From NCBI RefSeq assembly GCF_019351405.1, contig NZ_JAHWZX010000009.1:62001-126000 (forward strand): a stretch of DNA of 64,000 bases, in the 5' to 3' direction. The notes under the pieces are model-generated. The model saw nothing but the letters and a program-made list of their open reading frames with translations. It did no database searches and was not told the DNA's origin. This document shows, one piece after another, positions 1 to 10,007 of the stretch; position 1 is the first letter of the stretch, and each line of letters opens with the position of its first letter. The DNA is from Stakelama flava (GTDB taxonomy: Bacteria > Pseudomonadota > Alphaproteobacteria > Sphingomonadales > Sphingomonadaceae). A program made the position numbers and the translations under genes.

Positions 1-102
1 GAATTAGGTAGAGGCGCATCGGCGATGACTTCGCGCCGACGTACAGTTTGAACGCAATAGCCGGGATGCGGGCGACGGCGATCGCGCGTATACGCAACGG
101 CG

Positions 103-1155
103 ATGGAACCGCCTTTCGCCCTAGACGACCCGCATGGACGCGACGCCGCATGGACGGCGTTCGCGATGCGCGATCGAAGCGCCGACGGCCATGTTGTCAT
201 CGCGGTCGCGACTACCGGTGTATATTGCAAGCCAAGCTGCCCGGCGCGGCGGCCGAGGCGGGAGAATGTCGAATTTTTCGCGGATTGCCCGGCGGCGCGT
301 GATGCGGGATATCGCGCCTGCCTGCGCTGTCATCCGGATAAGGTGGCGCGCGATCGCATCGCCGTGGCCCGCGCGATTATGCTGATACAAGAGCAGGCCG
401 AGCGGATGCCGCTCGACGCGCTGGCGCGTGCCGTCGGCTATGCACCACACCATTTCCAGCGGCTGTTCAAGGCGGCGACCGGCGTGTCCCCCGCCGCCTA
501 TGCCCGCGCATTGCAGGCAACCTGCGCTGCCGATGCGCTGACGAAGGAGAGTAGCGTGACCGATGCGATTTACGAAGCCGGCTATTCCGGTCCCGGCCGT
601 TTCTATGAAAACAACAAGGACCGGCTCGGCATGACGCCCGGCGCATGGAAGCGCGGCGGGGAGGGGGTGACGATCCGCTGGGTCGTCGCCGACACCAGTC
701 TGGGCAAGCTGTTGGTCGCGGCGACCGACAAGGGGTTGTGCCGCGTGTCGTTCGACGAGGATTCGATTGCGCTCGCCCGCCGCTTCCCCAATGCCGAAAT
801 TGTCCCCGGCGGCAGTGCGCTCGCCGATCTCGCCGCAAAGGTCGTGGCGGAGGTGGAAACACCCGGCCGCCATACCGATCTGCCGCTCGACGTGCAGGGC
901 ACGGCATTTCAGGAAGCGGTGTGGCAGGCGCTTCGCCGCATTCCGGCGGGGGAGACGCGAAGTTATGCGCAACTCGCCGCCGCGATCGGCAAACCCGGCG
1001 CGGTGCGCGCGGCGGGGAGTGCCTGCGGCGCAAACCATGTCGCGGTCCTCATCCCCTGTCACCGCGTCCAGCGCGGCGACGGGAGCATGGGCGGCTATGC
1101 CTATGGCGTGACGCGCAAGCGCGCGCTGCGCAAGCGCGAAGGCGTGGAGGAGTAG
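103..1155 (+). CDS. ada: Ada: bifunctional DNA methylphosphotriester/O6-methylguanine methyltransferase and transcription activator
   Basis: Suicide methyltransferase and activator of the adaptive response to alkylation. The 350 residues carry the full Ada layout. An N-terminal zinc domain has Cys42, Cys46, Cys73 and Cys76 (GVYCKPSCPAR and ACLRC). An AraC-type helix-turn-helix region follows at about 85-185, and the C-terminal methyltransferase domain has the IPCHRV active site with Cys319. Cys42 would accept methyl groups from phosphotriesters and Cys319 from O6-methylguanine. The ATG at 103 gives the expected spacing before the first zinc cysteine, although no clear ribosome binding site is visible. 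The gene stands alone on this strand; an alkylation-repair glycosylase (alkA) lies far off near 52.1-52.7 kb. Confidence 0.95.
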   Translation: MEPPFALDDPHGRDAAWTAFAMRDRSADGHVVIAVATTGVYCKPSCPARRPRRENVEFFADCPAARDAGYRACLRCHPDKVARDRIAVARAIMLIQEQAERMPLDALARAVGYAPHHFQRLFKAATGVSPAAYARALQATCAADALTKESSVTDAIYEAGYSGPGRFYENNKDRLGMTPGAWKRGGEGVTIRWVVADTSLGKLLVAATDKGLCRVSFDEDSIALARRFPNAEIVPGGSALADLAAKVVAEVETPGRHTDLPLDVQGTAFQEAVWQALRRIPAGETRSYAQLAAAIGKPGAVRAAGSACGANHVAVLIPCHRVQRGDGSMGGYAYGVTRKRALRKREGVEE

Positions 1156-1195
1156 CCCCCGGCAGAGCGGGGGGAAGAAGGGCCGTCCTTTTCCC

Positions 1196-2794
1196 TTATT
1201 GCGCCCCGGACTGCCAGTGATTTCCTGGCCGCGCGACGTCGTACATTTCCTTGCCGATCACCTTCATCAGGCCGTAGCGGTCGTCCCCTACCTGAAACAG
1301 GTCGAAATGGGTGCGCCCCGGAATGAAGCGGAATTGCGAGGTATCGCCGAGGTCGGTCAGCACCTTTTGCAGTCGGTGCGCCGGGCCGTCGAGATAGAAG
1401 GTGTCCGCCGTGCCGACGATCAGGTGCAGCTTGCCTTTCAGGTCGGGGCGAAGCGTGTTCCAGTCGCGCTTCACGATATGCGCGACGTCGTAATTATCGA
1501 TCCAATATTGCGCGATCCTGGGATCGACATCGCCGGTCGCGCGGTCGAAAACGGGGCAGGGCCGTCCATCGGGGCATCGCGGCGAGAACACCCATTCGAA
1601 GCTGGCGAACTGCCCGCCATAGCCGCCCAGCGCCTGTTCCAGCGTGGCGAATTCCCGCGTCGTCGCGATCACCTTTCCCTTATCGCGGATCAGCGGCAGC
1701 GGCTTGCCGTCGGGGCCATGATAGAAATTGGCGTTGTCGGCATACAGATTCACATTGGTGAAATCGTGAAAGTCGCTCGGATCGGGGGATGTGGGCCAGT
1801 TGCCGCCGAAAATCTTCGGCCATTTGACCTGCAGCCACAGCGTCGACCAGCCGCCCGAACTATGCCCGGTCAGGAACCGTCCCGTCGATTTCGCATCCAT
1901 GCGATATTGCCGTTCGAGCGCCGGGATCAGTTCGGTGACGAGCGCGGTGCCCCATGGCCCATTATTCTTCGAATCGGCGAATTCATGCGTGCCGGTGGCG
2001 ATATGATGATCGAGATAGACCCAGATCATCGGCGGCATTTCGCCCTTCGCCATCTGGTTCGCCATCATTGCGGCGCTCAACTTCGCCGACTCCAGCGTGC
2101 TGCCGAACCCGCCGTCCGAATAGACGGTGGGATAGGTAGCGTCGCCTTGCGGGCCATATCCTGGCGGCAGCGCCACCCAGCCGCGAATCGCGGTCGGGGT
2201 GCCCCGGAAATCGGTCATCACCGTGCTCTGGAAATCGATCGGCCTGACCGACTTCAGCCCGGCGCGAATCACTGCGCGGCGATCTTCCGGGTAGCGCGTG
2301 AGCGTCTCGTCGAATCCCGTTTCGGGAAGCGCATGGTCCAGCATCAGCGCGGGCACCGGGCCGGGCAGCGTCGCCTCGACCACCTTCGATACCAGATCGC
2401 CGCCGTCGCGCCCCGAATAGGTATAGCTGTGATCGGGGTCGAGCACCGCCTGAAAGCGATAGGTGCCCGGCGCAAGCGTCGAAAAGGGTTGCGGAAAGGC
2501 GTCGGTGTCGGTGCCCATCACCGCCGGATGGCCGGGACGGAAATCGGTCACCTCACGCCCCGCCACCGCCGTATCGGTCGGACGGAATGCGGACGTGTCA
2601 ACCGTATCCTGCGTTTCTGCGCCGGGCGTCACTTTCTGCGCGAACAGCAGCAGGCGTCCCGAATGCGTCTTGCCCAGATCGGGCGCGACGCGCACCGCCA
2701 CATCAACCGGTATTCCGACGGCGCGCGGCGCGGCCTGTGGCGGCGCCGCGGCGATGGTCAGCAGCGCAGCGGCTGCAAGCGATATGGTTCGCAT
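1196..2794 (-). CDS. Secreted alpha/beta-hydrolase esterase (enterochelin esterase-like fold)
   Basis: A probable periplasmic or secreted esterase. The chosen ATG at 2794 is preceded by AGGGGGA at good spacing and begins a clear signal peptide (MRTISLAAAALLTIAAAPPQA); an upstream in-frame start would bury it. A domain of about 200 residues comes before the hydrolase fold, in which the nucleophile elbow GHSSGG is visible, with later Asp and His candidates (VGTADTF, GRTHFDLF). The architecture resembles the esterase family related to Fes and to antigen 85. The substrate cannot be read from sequence. It is encoded immediately downstream of the serine protease gene on the same strand, about 17 bases away, so the two may be co-transcribed. 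Confidence 0.85.
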   Translation of the reverse strand: MRTISLAAAALLTIAAAPPQAAPRAVGIPVDVAVRVAPDLGKTHSGRLLLFAQKVTPGAETQDTVDTSAFRPTDTAVAGREVTDFRPGHPAVMGTDTDAFPQPFSTLAPGTYRFQAVLDPDHSYTYSGRDGGDLVSKVVEATLPGPVPALMLDHALPETGFDETLTRYPEDRRAVIRAGLKSVRPIDFQSTVMTDFRGTPTAIRGWVALPPGYGPQGDATYPTVYSDGGFGSTLESAKLSAAMMANQMAKGEMPPMIWVYLDHHIATGTHEFADSKNNGPWGTALVTELIPALERQYRMDAKSTGRFLTGHSSGGWSTLWLQVKWPKIFGGNWPTSPDPSDFHDFTNVNLYADNANFYHGPDGKPLPLIRDKGKVIATTREFATLEQALGGYGGQFASFEWVFSPRCPDGRPCPVFDRATGDVDPRIAQYWIDNYDVAHIVKRDWNTLRPDLKGKLHLIVGTADTFYLDGPAHRLQKVLTDLGDTSQFRFIPGRTHFDLFQVGDDRYGLMKVIGKEMYDVARPGNHWQSGAQ

Positions 2795-2811
2795 ATAGTC
2801 CCCCTGTCGGA

Positions 2812-4368
2812 TCATTGCGGCGAACAGCCATATACCAGATGTTCGTCGGGTTGCGCCGGCAACGCGGCGCGCATCGCCGACTGGCGCGAGGCAAGTTCGG
2901 CAAGCTGCGCGGTTTTGTTCGTACAAGCTTTCAGCTTTTCATCGGGACGCAGGTCGCGCAGCCGAGCCATCGAATCGCGTCCCGGGAAATAGCGGTCGAC
3001 GACAAGGGTGCGCGCCAGCGGATCATAGGTTTCGATGCTGACCGTCTGATCATCGTCCGCCACCCGAATGCTGCGCCAACCGTTCGCGGTTTCGACATAT
3101 TGGGTATTTTTGGCAAGGCAGCCATCCTTGTCCCAGTCCAGCGTCCGGTCGGCCCCCTGCGACACGGTGATCCGGCTGCGATCCGGGTCGAGGCGGCAGA
3201 GCAGCTTGCCGGCAAGAATACCAGGTGCCTTGTCCTGCTGCGCATTCGCTTCGGGTTGTTCGACGCTTGCGGGGTCGAAGCCGGGGCGCAGCACGAACAA
3301 GATGGCCGCACCGACCATCAGCACGCCGCCGCCGCTCGCCGTCCAGATTGCGGCCCGCCGGTTTCCGCGCGTCAGCATCATGCCGCTCGCACCGACGATC
3401 AGCGCGCCCAGCACCAGCATCAGCGCCGCGCCGCCCATCATATTGTCGCGCACATCCTGATTGTCCTGGCGAGCGCGGTCGATGGCTTCGTCGCGCGCGC
3501 GGATCGCCTGATACTGGCGGTCTCGCGCATCGGCTTCCTGCGCCTCGGCCTGTTGCGAGGCGCGTTCGTTTTCGCGCGCCATCGCCGCGTTCATGCTGGT
3601 GCATGGCCAGTCGACCGATCGGAAAGCCTGTTTCTGCGCTTTCAGGAACGCGACCAGTGCATCCTCGTCCAGCGACATGACGAAGCTCGCATCGCCGTCT
3701 TCGGCGGTGGTGATCGCCCGGTTCACCCCTACCACCCGCCCGCAGGTGTCGAGCAGGGGGCCGCCCGAATTGCCCCGCGCGATCTGTGCGGTATGTTCGA
3801 TCGTGCCGACCCCGCGCAGCGCGCGATGCGCGGACAGGATACCCGTCGAGCGCACCGGCGCGGTCGGGTTCAGCATCTGGCCCAGCGTGTCATAGGTCGC
3901 CTTGTCGACATTACCGGGATAGCCGAGCGAAACCAGATCCGCCCCGTCGGGCAGCGGCGGCGAATACAGCGTCAGCGGCGGCAGCGAAGCCCCGTCAAAC
4001 TGAATGATGGCCAGATCGGCATCGGGATCGAACGCCACCAGTTCGCCCTGATAATGATCGCTGCCGCTTTCGGGCACCACGTCGATCGTCACCAGCGAGG
4101 GGAATTTGCGCGCCAGCTCCACCACATGCGCATTGGTGACGATCCGGTTGGGCGCGATCGCAAAGCCGCTGCCATGCCCGCGCCCGATCTCCTCGCCATC
4201 GGCCTCGGCAATGATGACGACGCGCACAACACCGCGCGCGGCTGCCGAAATATCGTCCGCGCGGGCCGGCGTCGAAACAGCCGCCAGCGCAGCGATCAGC
4301 GGCATCAGCCAGCGCACGAACCGCAGGGTTTTCCTCTTGCCCGTCATCGGGTGCGCCTTGTCCGGCAT
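2812..4368 (-). CDS. Membrane-anchored trypsin-like serine protease
   Basis: A chymotrypsin/trypsin-fold (S1) protease of about 518 residues. From the ATG at 4368, which has AAAGG upstream, there is a hydrophobic leader ending near ARADD. The catalytic triad follows: His81 (TNAHVV), an Asp near 116-118 (DPDADLAI) and Ser201 (GNSGGPLL). A charged, coiled-coil-like stretch (AQEADARDRQYQAIRARDE) leads into two transmembrane helices around residues 290-350. A C-terminal periplasmic or cytosolic domain of about 150 residues has no recognised family. It follows priA by 22 bases on the same strand. The two helices placed after the protease domain suggest a membrane-tethered quality-control or stress protease, but that role is inference. 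Confidence 0.85.
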   Translation of the reverse strand: MPDKAHPMTGKRKTLRFVRWLMPLIAALAAVSTPARADDISAAARGVVRVVIIAEADGEEIGRGHGSGFAIAPNRIVTNAHVVELARKFPSLVTIDVVPESGSDHYQGELVAFDPDADLAIIQFDGASLPPLTLYSPPLPDGADLVSLGYPGNVDKATYDTLGQMLNPTAPVRSTGILSAHRALRGVGTIEHTAQIARGNSGGPLLDTCGRVVGVNRAITTAEDGDASFVMSLDEDALVAFLKAQKQAFRSVDWPCTSMNAAMARENERASQQAEAQEADARDRQYQAIRARDEAIDRARQDNQDVRDNMMGGAALMLVLGALIVGASGMMLTRGNRRAAIWTASGGGVLMVGAAILFVLRPGFDPASVEQPEANAQQDKAPGILAGKLLCRLDPDRSRITVSQGADRTLDWDKDGCLAKNTQYVETANGWRSIRVADDDQTVSIETYDPLARTLVVDRYFPGRDSMARLRDLRPDEKLKACTNKTAQLAELASRQSAMRAALPAQPDEHLVYGCSPQ

Positions 4369-4390
4369 TGCCCGGCCTTTCGCAAGAGCG

Positions 4391-6562
4391 TCACAGAAAA
4401 CTGTACGGGTCGACATCGACCGCCACCCGCACTTTGGAGGGCCAGTCGAGCGCGCCGAGCCAGTCGCGGATCACGTCCTGTACGGCCAGCGCGCGGCGCG
4501 CATGGACGAGCAGGCGATAGCGATGGCGTCCGCGCAGCATGGCAAGCGGCGCGGGGGCGGGGCCGAACACCATCATGTCGGTGATGTCGGGCGCCGCGCG
4601 CGCAATTTTGGCGGCTGCGGCATGGGCCGCGTCCTTGTCCTCGCTCGACACGATGATCGCGGCATAGCGGCCAAAGGGTGGGGCGTCGGCGTCGCGCCGC
4701 TGTTCGGTTTCGGCGGCATAGAAACTTTCCGCATCGCCGGTCACCAGCGCCTGCATGACGGGCGCCTCCTTCGAATGCGTCTGGATATACACGGTGCCCG
4801 GCTTTTCCCCCCGGCCCGCGCGGCCCGACACCTGCATGATCTGCTGAAACGTCTTTTCGGCGGCGCGAAGGTCACCGCCTTCCAGCCCAAGATCGGCATC
4901 GATCACCCCGACCAGCGTCAGGTTGGGGAAATGATAGCCCTTGGTGACGAGTTGCGTTCCGATCACGATATCGATCTCGCCCCCCTCCATCGCGCGGACG
5001 AATTCGGCGGCACGCGCGGGGGACCACAGCGTGTCCGACGTAACGATTGCCGATCGCGCATCGGGCCATAGCGCCGCCGCCTCGTCGGCGATGCGCTCGA
5101 CACCGGGGCCGCACGCGACCAGCGTATCCTCCTCATGACATTCGGGGCAGGCGCGCGGCGTCGGCATTGCATGGCCGCAATGGTGGCATGCGAGCCGGTT
5201 GACCAGCCGATGCTCGACCATCCAGGCGGTGCAGTTGGGGCATTGGAAGCGATGGCCGCAATTGCGGCACAGGGTGAGCGGGGCATAGCCGCGCCGGTTG
5301 AGGAACAGCAGCACCTGTTCGCCACGTCCCAGCGTTTCGTCGATCGCCTTGACCAGCTTTGGCGCGATCCAGCGGCCGCGTTCGGGCGGCTCGGCGATCA
5401 TGTCGATCGCCTCAAGATGCGGCAGTTCCGCCTTGCCGTAGCGGCCGGGAAGTTTCAGCTCGGCATAGCGACCCAGATCGACCTGGTGGCGCGTTTCGAT
5501 TGCGGGCGTGGCGGAAGCGAGCACTACCGGGCATTGTTCGAAAAGCCCGCGCATTACCGCGACGTCGCGCGCGTGATAGTGCACGCCGTCTTCCTGTTTG
5601 AAGCTGGTTTCGTGTGCTTCATCAACAATAATGCAGCCAAGATCGCGATAGGGCAGGAACAGCGCCGACCGTGCGCCGACGGTCACCAGCGCCTCGCCGC
5701 CCGCAATCGCGCGCCACGCCCGGCGCCGCTGCGACTGACGAAGGTCGGAATGCCACGCCACCGGACGGCATCCGAAGCGTGTGGCGAAGCGGGTGAGGAA
5801 CGGTTCGGTCAACGCGATTTCGGGAAGCAGCACCAGCGTCTGTCTGCCCGATCGGATCGCCTGCGCCACCGCTTCGAAATATACCTCGGTCTTGCCCGAT
5901 CCGGTCACCCCGTCGAGCAGGAAGGGCTGAAACCGCCGCGCCGCCACCGCTTCGCGCAGGGCTTCGGCGGCGCGTGTCTGTTCGGCGGCCAGTGCTGGCG
6001 GGGCGAAATCGGCGTGCGGTGCGGAGAAGGGGGCATCGAGATCGACCTCCACCGCTTCGATTGCGCCGGTCTTCACCAGCCCGCGAATTACGCCATCGGA
6101 CACCTCGCCCATCGCGGCTAGTTCGCGCACGCTTCCCTGCCGATCGCCGATCCGCGCCAGCGCCTGTTCGCGCTGCGGCGTCATGCGTTCGGGCATCTGT
6201 CCGCTCGCGCGATATTCCAGCGTCGTTTTCGCGCCGTCCAGCGCGGAAGTGGAAGCAAGCGCCATGCGAAGCACCGCCGCCGGCGCGGCGAGATAATAGT
6301 CCGCCGTCCATTCGACCAGCCGGCGCAAGGGGGCGGGGATCGGCGGCGCATCCATCACCCCGATCAGGTTGCGCAGCCGATTGTCCCCGACGGTTTCGGC
6401 GGGGAGCCGGTCGGCTTCCCATACCACGGCGAGCAACTGGCGCGGCCCCAGCGGGGCGACCACGATCGATCCGGGCTCGACACGCATCCCGGCGGGTACG
6501 CGATAGTCCAGCGGACCAAGCGCGGAATTGAGGACAAGGCAGCGGACGCGTTCACCAGGCAT
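4391..6562 (-). CDS. priA: Primosomal replication restart helicase PriA
   Basis: A 3'-to-5' DNA helicase that reloads the replisome at stalled forks. An N-terminal DNA-binding domain (to about residue 105) precedes the helicase core with Walker A GVTGSGKT (218-225) and the DEAH box IIVDEAHE. The signature zinc region follows, with paired cysteines in CRNCGHRFQCPNC and CHHCGHAMPTPRACPEC. Length (723 residues) is normal for the family. ATG 6562 is preferred because AGGCGAA lies just upstream; a TTG at 6583 would add seven residues. It heads a minus-strand run with the protease and esterase genes. Confidence 0.96.
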   Translation of the reverse strand: MPGERVRCLVLNSALGPLDYRVPAGMRVEPGSIVVAPLGPRQLLAVVWEADRLPAETVGDNRLRNLIGVMDAPPIPAPLRRLVEWTADYYLAAPAAVLRMALASTSALDGAKTTLEYRASGQMPERMTPQREQALARIGDRQGSVRELAAMGEVSDGVIRGLVKTGAIEAVEVDLDAPFSAPHADFAPPALAAEQTRAAEALREAVAARRFQPFLLDGVTGSGKTEVYFEAVAQAIRSGRQTLVLLPEIALTEPFLTRFATRFGCRPVAWHSDLRQSQRRRAWRAIAGGEALVTVGARSALFLPYRDLGCIIVDEAHETSFKQEDGVHYHARDVAVMRGLFEQCPVVLASATPAIETRHQVDLGRYAELKLPGRYGKAELPHLEAIDMIAEPPERGRWIAPKLVKAIDETLGRGEQVLLFLNRRGYAPLTLCRNCGHRFQCPNCTAWMVEHRLVNRLACHHCGHAMPTPRACPECHEEDTLVACGPGVERIADEAAALWPDARSAIVTSDTLWSPARAAEFVRAMEGGEIDIVIGTQLVTKGYHFPNLTLVGVIDADLGLEGGDLRAAEKTFQQIMQVSGRAGRGEKPGTVYIQTHSKEAPVMQALVTGDAESFYAAETEQRRDADAPPFGRYAAIIVSSEDKDAAHAAAAKIARAAPDITDMMVFGPAPAPLAMLRGRHRYRLLVHARRALAVQDVIRDWLGALDWPSKVRVAVDVDPYSFL

Positions 6563-6607
6563 TGCTTCGCCTGATAGCGGCAAGGATATGCTTTCGTGAA
6601 GCGGCCT

Positions 6608-8092
6608 CTAGCTTCCCGATGCGCTGATCGCGCGCGGCGGGTGCATCAGTGCCGAGGACCGGCGCGCGGTGCCGCGTTCGGTTCGCTTCGCTTCGTACAG
6701 CGCGGTATCGGCGCGATGGATGAATTCGCGCATGCTGCCGATCGCCGGGCCGAACGCCGCATATCCCGCCGTTCCCGAAATGCGCAGCGGTCCGGCCCCG
6801 GTTTCAACCGGCCGCTTCAGATTCTCGACCAGGGTGGCGACCATGGTGTCGATGTCACCACACAGCGTGGGATCGCGCACGATCAGCGCGAATTCGTCAC
6901 CGCCCAGCCGCGCGGCGAAACTTTCGGCGAGCCATGGTGCGTGCAGACGCTGGCCGACGGCGCGCAGTACGTCGTCGCCCGCGACATGGCCGTTGGTGTC
7001 GTTGACCTGCTTGAACCCGTCGAGATCGACCAGCACCAGCGCCAGCGGCGTCTTTTCACGTTCTGCCTCGTCCATCGCGACTTCCAGTTCGCGGTTGAAC
7101 GCGTTGCGGTTCGCGATGCCCGCCACTTCGTCGATGCTTGCCGATCGGCGAAGGCTCTGTTCCAGCTGATAGCGTTCGGTAACATCCTGAAACACACCGG
7201 TCATCGCAACCGGTTCGCCATCTTCCAGTTCCAGTCCGCCAACCGTGCGTACCCGGCGCTGACCGCCGCTTGCGGTGATGAAATCGAGTTCGAGGTCGAA
7301 CGGTTCGCCGGTTGAGCGCGTATCGGCCATCGCCTGCCTCAAACGTTCGCGCGCATGCGGGGGATAGAATTCAAGCGCGCGTTCGGCGCTTGGTGGTTCG
7401 CTGACATTCAAATCGTGGAGCCGGTAAATGCCCTCGGACCAGGTGAGCGAACGGTCGCTGAACTGGAAACGCCACGATCCGATCTGCGCCATGCGCTCGG
7501 CTTCGCGGAACGTCCGGTCGCGGCGGCTCAGTTCGACCGCCTGGCGCTGGGTCGTCTCGGCGATGCGCAGCGCCCCGCTTGCCGCCGCACGCGACGCGAC
7601 CAGTCCTTCTGCCAGGCGGCCAAGATTGCGTAGTGCGCCTTCCTGTTCGGCGTCCAGCTTTCCCGGGCGGTGATCGATGCCGCAAATCGCGCCGATGGCA
7701 TGTCGCCGCCGGGGATATTTTGGATCGGCGGCATGTATCGCGATGCCGGCATAGAAACGGATATCGGGGTAGCCGGTGACCAGCGGGTTATCGGCGAAGC
7801 GCGGGTCGTTGTGCGCGTCGGTGACCTCGAATATGCCGCGACCCCGGATCGTATGGTTGCAAAAGGAAACCTCCCGCGGGATTTCCTTTATGTCGGTGCC
7901 TTCGCTGGCGCTCACCCACAGCCGTTCCTCGTCGATCAGTGCGACGAGAACGATGGGGGTGCGCAGCGCGAGCCGCGCGAGCGCCACCAGCGCGCCGAAT
8001 TCCTGGTCCGGATCGGTGTCGAGCAGGTTCAGCGCGCGCAACGCTTCCAACCTGCGCGCTTCGGCGAACTGGTCTGGGGGGGATTGGTCCAT
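6608..8092 (-). CDS. GAF-PAS-GGDEF diguanylate cyclase
   Basis: A soluble signalling enzyme predicted to make cyclic di-GMP. No membrane segment is seen. Residues 20-165 form a GAF domain (starting near LNLLDTDPDQEF). A PAS-like domain with PAC motif follows (about 185-310, ending MTGVFQDVTERYQLEQ). The C-terminal GGDEF domain has an intact catalytic motif at 397-401 (RLGGDEF). The inhibitory I-site (RxxD ahead of the active site) is absent: the corresponding residues are LAES, so product feedback inhibition is not expected. The GAF domain probably senses a small ligand or redox state, unidentified. It stands alone on this strand. Confidence 0.9.
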   Translation of the reverse strand: MDQSPPDQFAEARRLEALRALNLLDTDPDQEFGALVALARLALRTPIVLVALIDEERLWVSASEGTDIKEIPREVSFCNHTIRGRGIFEVTDAHNDPRFADNPLVTGYPDIRFYAGIAIHAADPKYPRRRHAIGAICGIDHRPGKLDAEQEGALRNLGRLAEGLVASRAAASGALRIAETTQRQAVELSRRDRTFREAERMAQIGSWRFQFSDRSLTWSEGIYRLHDLNVSEPPSAERALEFYPPHARERLRQAMADTRSTGEPFDLELDFITASGGQRRVRTVGGLELEDGEPVAMTGVFQDVTERYQLEQSLRRSASIDEVAGIANRNAFNRELEVAMDEAEREKTPLALVLVDLDGFKQVNDTNGHVAGDDVLRAVGQRLHAPWLAESFAARLGGDEFALIVRDPTLCGDIDTMVATLVENLKRPVETGAGPLRISGTAGYAAFGPAIGSMREFIHRADTALYEAKRTERGTARRSSALMHPPRAISASGS

Positions 8093-8250
8093 GATGAAGG
8101 GTTTAACGCAACTGAGCTGAAAAAGGCGTCATCCATGCCGTTACATTATAGCATGAAGCGCGGGCTGTGCGGTCGCGGCGACCGCGCTATATGCTGCGCC
8201 CACGAATCGCATTCGCGACAATTCCTGCCCATTCTGACCGAAAGAGAGCC

Positions 8251-8904
8251 ATGAAATTCTTCGTCGATACCGCCGACACCGCGGAGATTCGCGACCTTGC
8301 CGAATCGGGCCTGGTCGATGGCGTCACCACCAATCCGTCGCTGATCCACAAATCGGGCCGCAAGTTTCTTGAGGTTGTCGAGGAGATTTGCTCGATCACC
8401 CCCGGCCCGGTTTCTGCCGAAGTGGTCGCGCTCGACCATGAAACGATGATGAAGGAAGCGGAGGTGCTTCGCAGGATCGCCGACAATGTCGCGATCAAGG
8501 TGCCGCTGACCATCGAAGGGCTGAAAACCTGTAAGGCGCTGACCGGCGACGGCACCATGGTCAATGTGACGCTGTGCTTTTCTGCCAATCAGGCGCTGCT
8601 CGCGGCAAAGGCCGGGGCCAGCTTCATTTCGCCCTTTGTCGGCCGGCATGACGATATCGGGTTCGACGGGATGCGCCTGATCGAAGATATCCGCCTGATC
8701 TACGATAATTACATGTTTGATACCGAAATCCTGGTGGCGAGCGTGCGTCACCCGGTTCATATCCTGGAAGCGGCGAAGCTGGGTGCGGATGTAATGACGG
8801 CGCCGCCCAAGGTGATCCGCCAGCTCGTCAATCACCCGCTGACCGACAAGGGGATTGAGGGCTTTCTCGCCGATTGGGGAAAGACGGGTCAGACGATCGG
8901 CTGA
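8251..8904 (+). CDS. tal: Transaldolase / fructose-6-phosphate aldolase-type enzyme
   Basis: A short (217-residue) transaldolase of the TalC/FSA subfamily, acting on C3 transfer in the non-oxidative pentose phosphate pathway. The start MKFFVDTAD and the DGVTTNPSL motif are typical. The Schiff-base lysine lies in the AIKVPLT motif, and [25 protein letters not shown] is the classic C-terminal half of the active site. ATG 8251 has AAAGAGAG upstream; longer in-frame starts lack such a site. True transaldolase and fructose-6-phosphate aldolase activities are hard to tell apart by sequence; most bacterial enzymes of this length work as transaldolases. Confidence 0.93.
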   Translation: MKFFVDTADTAEIRDLAESGLVDGVTTNPSLIHKSGRKFLEVVEEICSITPGPVSAEVVALDHETMMKEAEVLRRIADNVAIKVPLTIEGLKTCKALTGDGTMVNVTLCFSANQALLAAKAGASFISPFVGRHDDIGFDGMRLIEDIRLIYDNYMFDTEILVASVRHPVHILEAAKLGADVMTAPPKVIRQLVNHPLTDKGIEGFLADWGKTGQTIG

Positions 8905-8989
8905 CCGGTTTTACCGGCCCCATCCCGGCGGGGAGGGGCCGGACATGCGGGTCAGTATCGATCCGTCCAGGCTAGAGCAGTCATATAGT

Positions 8990-9919
8990 TCAGGCTGCCT
9001 CGTTGGCCGCGCGGGTGAGGTTCAGGAACACGTCTTCCAGATCGGGTTCGCGCGTGACGACATCGACGATGCCATATCCGTCGCGCTGGATCGCGGCGAG
9101 CACCTCGCCCGCATTCACCTCGCTTTTGTCGAACGCGATCGACAGGGTGCGCTCGTCCCTGGTTTCGATTTTCTGAAAACATCTATTGTCGGGCACGCTG
9201 GCGATGTCGCGATCCACCGTCACTTCGACCAGCTTTTCCTTCGCCCGCGCGATCAGGACGCGGGTGGGTTCGTTCGCGATCAGCCGCCCCTGATTGATGA
9301 TCGCGATCCGGTCGCAAAGCTCTTCGGCCTCTTCCAGATAATGGGTGGTCAAAACGACTGTCACGCCGCGATCGTTCAGGCCGCGCACATATTCCCAAAG
9401 CCGCTGACGAAGTTCGATATCGACCCCCGCGGTCGGTTCGTCTAGCACCAGTACGGGCGGCGAATGGACCATCGCCTTCGCCACCATCAACCGGCGCTTC
9501 ATGCCGCCCGACAGCGTCCGTGAATAGGCCCGCGCCTTGTCCTCCAGCCCCATCGCCGAAAGCAGTTCCATCGAACCGCGCCTGGCCTTGGGCACGCCGT
9601 ACAGCCCGGCCTGGATTTCAAGCGTTTCAAAGGGTGTGAAAAACGGATCGAAGGTAATCTCCTGATTGACGATGCCGATCGAACCATGCGCGTTGCGCGA
9701 ATGATCGTCGATGTCGAATCCCCAGATCGCGGCGCGTCCGCCGCTTTTGTTCACCAGCCCGGCGAGAATGTTGATCAGCGTCGATTTGCCCGCGCCATTG
9801 GGGCCGAGCAGTCCGAATATCTGCCCGCGCGGCACGTCGAACGTAACATTGTCCAGCGCCTTTTTGCCGCCCTTATAGGTCTTCGACAGGCCGTCGATCT
9901 CGATCGCCGCTTCATTCAT
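8990..9919 (-). CDS. ABC transporter ATP-binding protein (ABC-2/DrrA type)
   Basis: A single nucleotide-binding domain of about 309 residues with Walker [10 protein letters not shown], signature LSGGMKRR, Walker [11 protein letters not shown] and the H-loop TTHYLEE. A C-terminal extension of about 80 residues is typical of the ABC-2 (DrrA/NatA/CcmA-like) exporters. The ATG at 9919 ([10 protein letters not shown]) is preferred because longer starts would run into the start of the divergent zinc-finger gene at 10008. No permease gene is adjacent on either side, so the partner must be encoded elsewhere. The substrate is unknown. Confidence 0.88.
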   Translation of the reverse strand: MNEAAIEIDGLSKTYKGGKKALDNVTFDVPRGQIFGLLGPNGAGKSTLINILAGLVNKSGGRAAIWGFDIDDHSRNAHGSIGIVNQEITFDPFFTPFETLEIQAGLYGVPKARRGSMELLSAMGLEDKARAYSRTLSGGMKRRLMVAKAMVHSPPVLVLDEPTAGVDIELRQRLWEYVRGLNDRGVTVVLTTHYLEEAEELCDRIAIINQGRLIANEPTRVLIARAKEKLVEVTVDRDIASVPDNRCFQKIETRDERTLSIAFDKSEVNAGEVLAAIQRDGYGIVDVVTREPDLEDVFLNLTRAANEAA

Positions 9920-10007
9920 GCGCGTTGAGATGCGGCGGAAAGCATCTTCACGCAAGTCTTGCATGGCCGATTGCAGTGGAGCGACAGGCTTGCTATCGAC
10001 CCCTGCC

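Noticed and set aside
1199..4584. Long open frames on the plus strand opposite the esterase and protease genes
   Set aside because: They are by-products of GC-rich coding on the other strand. Their translations are Arg/His-rich with no domains, while the minus-strand frames have signal peptides and intact catalytic motifs.
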